From positions 1,428,214-1,492,213 of the forward strand of contig NZ_BMHD01000001.1 in assembly GCF_014640535.1 (NCBI RefSeq): a stretch of DNA of 64,000 nt. Direction: 5' to 3'. The position numbers and the translations under genes were made by a program. Below are positions 62,187 through 64,000 of the stretch, one piece after another. This DNA comes from Cnuibacter physcomitrellae (GTDB lineage Bacteria > Actinomycetota > Actinomycetes > Actinomycetales > Microbacteriaceae). Positions within the stretch are counted from its first letter, which is position 1. Every line of letters begins with the position of its first letter. The notes under the pieces were generated by a model. The model was not told the DNA's origin. It made no database searches and worked only from the letters and a program-made list of their open reading frames with translations.

Positions 62187-62591
62187 TCAGAACGCGGCGA
62201 GGAGAGCGTCGCAGGCGCGCTGCGTGCGCCGACAGGCTTCCGCGCAGACGCGGCAGTGCGCGTGCATGTCGGCGTGCCGCTCGCACTCGTCGCCGCAGCG
62301 CTCGCAGACGACACGGCAGGCCTCCACCACGGCGCGGATGATCGCCTCGTCGGTGGCGGTCTGCCGCGACAGCACCGACGCGGTCGCCGCGCAGACGTCG
62401 GCGCAGTCGAGATCCGACCGGATGCACGCCACGAGCGAGTCGACCGACTCCTCCGACAGGCAGGCGTCGGCGCAGGCCGTGCACGCCTGAGCGCACTCCC
62501 CCGCGGCCTCGATCACCTCGAGGATCAGCGCCCGATCGGGCCCTTCCTGATGCCCCGGGTGAGTGTCGAACATGTCAGCGGCTCGCGACAT
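62187..62591 (-). CDS. Cys-rich four-helix-bundle copper-binding protein
   Basis: The 134-residue protein has 15 cysteines in CxxxC and CxxC-type spacing (CAQACTACADAC, CRVCAEACRRTQRAC) and a few His and Met residues. This matches the DUF326/Csp-type four-helix bundles that store cytosolic copper(I). No signal peptide is present, so it is cytoplasmic. ATG 62591 has AAGGGAG four bases upstream; the longer frame is rejected. It probably protects against copper stress. Confidence 0.9.
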   Translation of the reverse strand: MSRAADMFDTHPGHQEGPDRALILEVIEAAGECAQACTACADACLSEESVDSLVACIRSDLDCADVCAATASVLSRQTATDEAIIRAVVEACRVVCERCGDECERHADMHAHCRVCAEACRRTQRACDALLAAF

Positions 62592-62639
62592 CGTGCTCCC
62601 TTCCCCTTCCTTTGTATTCGGTCGGGGGCTCCAGCGCAC

Positions 62640-64000
62640 TCATTTCGCCGAACGGCGCCGCCGGAGTCCGATCGTCCCGAGCGCGATCGCGGCGAGCGCG
62701 AGCCCGGTCGAGACGAGGGCGGGCAGCGTGGCCGTCGATCCCGTCGCGGCGAGCTCCGCCGTCGCGACCGGGTTCACCGTCGGAGTGGGTGAAGGCGAGG
62801 GCGTGTCGGCCAGGAGGGTGTCGAGGAAGGCGGCCGCGTCGATGAGCCCGGCTCCCGACAGGTCGGTCGCGCGGAATCCCGGCAGGGTCCCGTCGAGCGG
62901 TCGCGCGGTCTCGAGCAGCGCCGAGCGGAGCGCGGCTGCGTCGGCGCCCGGCGCCGCCTGCCGTCCGAGCGCGATCACACCGGCAGCGGCGGGTGCAGCG
63001 GCACTCGTTCCGGAGAACACGTAGCGCCCCTCCGCGACCTGGTCGTCGAAGAAGTCGGTGTACCCGGCGTCCACGCTCGTCACATCCGGCTTGGGCCGCA
63101 GCTCGGGGACCGGCAACGGCACCGACGTGGGGATGCGCGTCGGGTCGTAGTCGGAGTACACCGTCGTCGGCCCGGTCGACGAGAACGGCTCCACCGCCGA
63201 GGGCGCCGATGCAGGCGCCGCCGCGACCGCGAGCGCACCCGCGGCGGCGGCGTGACCACCCAGCGTGGCGCCGACGACGTCGCCGCCCTGCGACAGGAAC
63301 CATTGCGCATCCTGCAGCTGAGTCCGTGCGTCATAGAGCAGCCGGACGCGCGGGGTCACCTCGGCCGTGGAGCCCGCCGAGGTGTCACGGATCACGAAGA
63401 ACCGCAGCTCGCCCTTCTGGACGACATCGGTCACGTAGACGATGGGGATCCCGGGCGTGCCCGCGGGGACGAGGTCCGCCTTTCCGTCCGGCGTGACCAC
63501 ACCGAACCGGAACGCCCCTCGGGCGCTCTGGTAGGGCTCGCTCCAGTTCATGATGAACGTGGCGTAGCGCTCCGGCGAGTCGGGTGCCGAGAACTGCAGG
63601 CGGTCGTAGGCGTCGGTGCCGTCACCGGGGTCGAAGTCCAGGCAGTCTCCCGAGCTGATGCCCTGGCCGGGGAACACCGCCGCGACCTCCGCCGGGCAGG
63701 GGGTGGGCCGGTAATCGCCCTCCCAGCTGCCGATGGAGTAGCCGGCGCTCGGGGTGCCTGCCGCGCCCGTGATGGTGTAGTTGCCGGCCGAGGAGAGATA
63801 GGTCACGCCCTGCGCCGCGAGACGGTCGACCGTCCAGCCGAGCGGACCGTTCTGGAACACCGGGTCGCCGAACTGCATCACGTCGTCGACGATGACGGTG
63901 GCCCCCGCCGCGGCGAGGTCGTTCATGGCCTGCGCGAAGGTCATCTCATCGGTCCCGTCCGTGGCGAACAGGACCGTGGCGCCCGGGGCGATCTGGTGCA
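62640..64000 (-). CDS. Subtilisin-like serine protease with LAxTG wall anchor (N-terminus outside window)
   Basis: The C-terminal 453 residues are present; the frame is open to the window edge. The catalytic Ser lies in FSGTSAAAPAAAG, and the oxyanion Asn in SSAGN; the Asp and His of the triad are outside the window. A long insertion (about 150 residues) lies between the Asn and Ser regions. The C-terminus has a Thr/Pro spacer, LAATG, a hydrophobic segment and RRRRSAK, a class E sortase signal. It is the third such protein in this window. Confidence 0.9.
   Translation of the reverse strand, partial: HQIAPGATVLFATDGTDEMTFAQAMNDLAAAGATVIVDDVMQFGDPVFQNGPLGWTVDRLAAQGVTYLSSAGNYTITGAAGTPSAGYSIGSWEGDYRPTPCPAEVAAVFPGQGISSGDCLDFDPGDGTDAYDRLQFSAPDSPERYATFIMNWSEPYQSARGAFRFGVVTPDGKADLVPAGTPGIPIVYVTDVVQKGELRFFVIRDTSAGSTAEVTPRVRLLYDARTQLQDAQWFLSQGGDVVGATLGGHAAAAGALAVAAAPASAPSAVEPFSSTGPTTVYSDYDPTRIPTSVPLPVPELRPKPDVTSVDAGYTDFFDDQVAEGRYVFSGTSAAAPAAAGVIALGRQAAPGADAAALRSALLETARPLDGTLPGFRATDLSGAGLIDAAAFLDTLLADTPSPSPTPTVNPVATAELAATGSTATLPALVSTGLALAAIALGTIGLRRRRSAK

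Overview
The window is one contiguous stretch of a very GC-rich (roughly 70 percent) actinobacterial chromosome. The conserved dnaX-recR-(polA-like)-lysC-asd block, the nearby signal recognition particle RNA and tRNA-Ser(GGA), frequent GTG starts, and many ATGA/GTGA overlaps all fit an actinobacterium. The overall gene style suggests the family Microbacteriaceae; I cannot fix the genus from sequence alone. There is no prophage, integrase, transposase or CRISPR array. Accessory content consists of compact operons plus several families of palindromic repeats.

Layout. (1) 1-8.9 kb: a signalling and polysaccharide locus with a degenerate GGDEF protein (cut by the window edge), a lipoprotein, a processive family-2 glycosyltransferase, an Hpt-like protein without its histidine, an OmpR-type regulator with a Pro/Gln linker, a membrane-anchored GH6 glucanase, a GGDEF-EAL protein and an SGNH hydrolase. 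(2) 9.4-25.4 kb: housekeeping genes asd, lysC, a PolA-like polymerase, recR, dnaX, ackA-pta, SRP RNA and tRNA-Ser, plus a tandem lipoprotein pair. (3) 25.5-30.3 kb: a PBP4-type carboxypeptidase, an array of eight ~115-bp repeats, and a wall-anchored GH3 enzyme. (4) 30.4-38.2 kb: transporters, small acidic or membrane proteins, a wall-anchored amidase, and a four-gene operon of lipoprotein, divergent Nramp transporter and two PRC-barrel-like proteins. (5) 38.3-43.3 kb: a PH-domain membrane protein, an enolase-superfamily/saccharopine-dehydrogenase-like pair, a PAP2 phosphatase and a CPBP protease.

(6) 43.3-46.4 kb: a PadR-controlled drug-efflux operon followed by a 15-codon leader peptide and a GNAT-like gene whose ribosome binding site can be sequestered by alternative RNA pairing. 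(7) 46.4-51.9 kb: a complete ChvE/Ggu-type monosaccharide ABC importer with a divergent LacI regulator. (8) 52-57.9 kb: a 2OG-Fe(II) oxygenase and a five-gene TetR operon (acyl-CoA ligase-like, TetR, 3-hydroxybutyrate dehydrogenase-like, two alpha/beta hydrolases). (9) 57.9-60 kb: divergent glycerate kinase and hydroxyacid dehydrogenase. (10) 60.1-64 kb: a stress-type cluster with a homologue of the Rv2629/Balon ribosome hibernation family, a ChaB-domain protein, a Cys-rich four-helix copper-binding protein, and a wall-anchored subtilase running off the right edge.

How it works together: the organism appears equipped for life on plant-derived or other polysaccharides (GH6, GH3, broad monosaccharide import, overflow metabolism through Pta-AckA). 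Three surface proteins end in LAxTG-type signals read by class E sortases. The most unusual material is the palindromic repeat families, one copy of which lies in frame inside the polymerase gene, and the leader-peptide attenuator at 43.8-44.1 kb.
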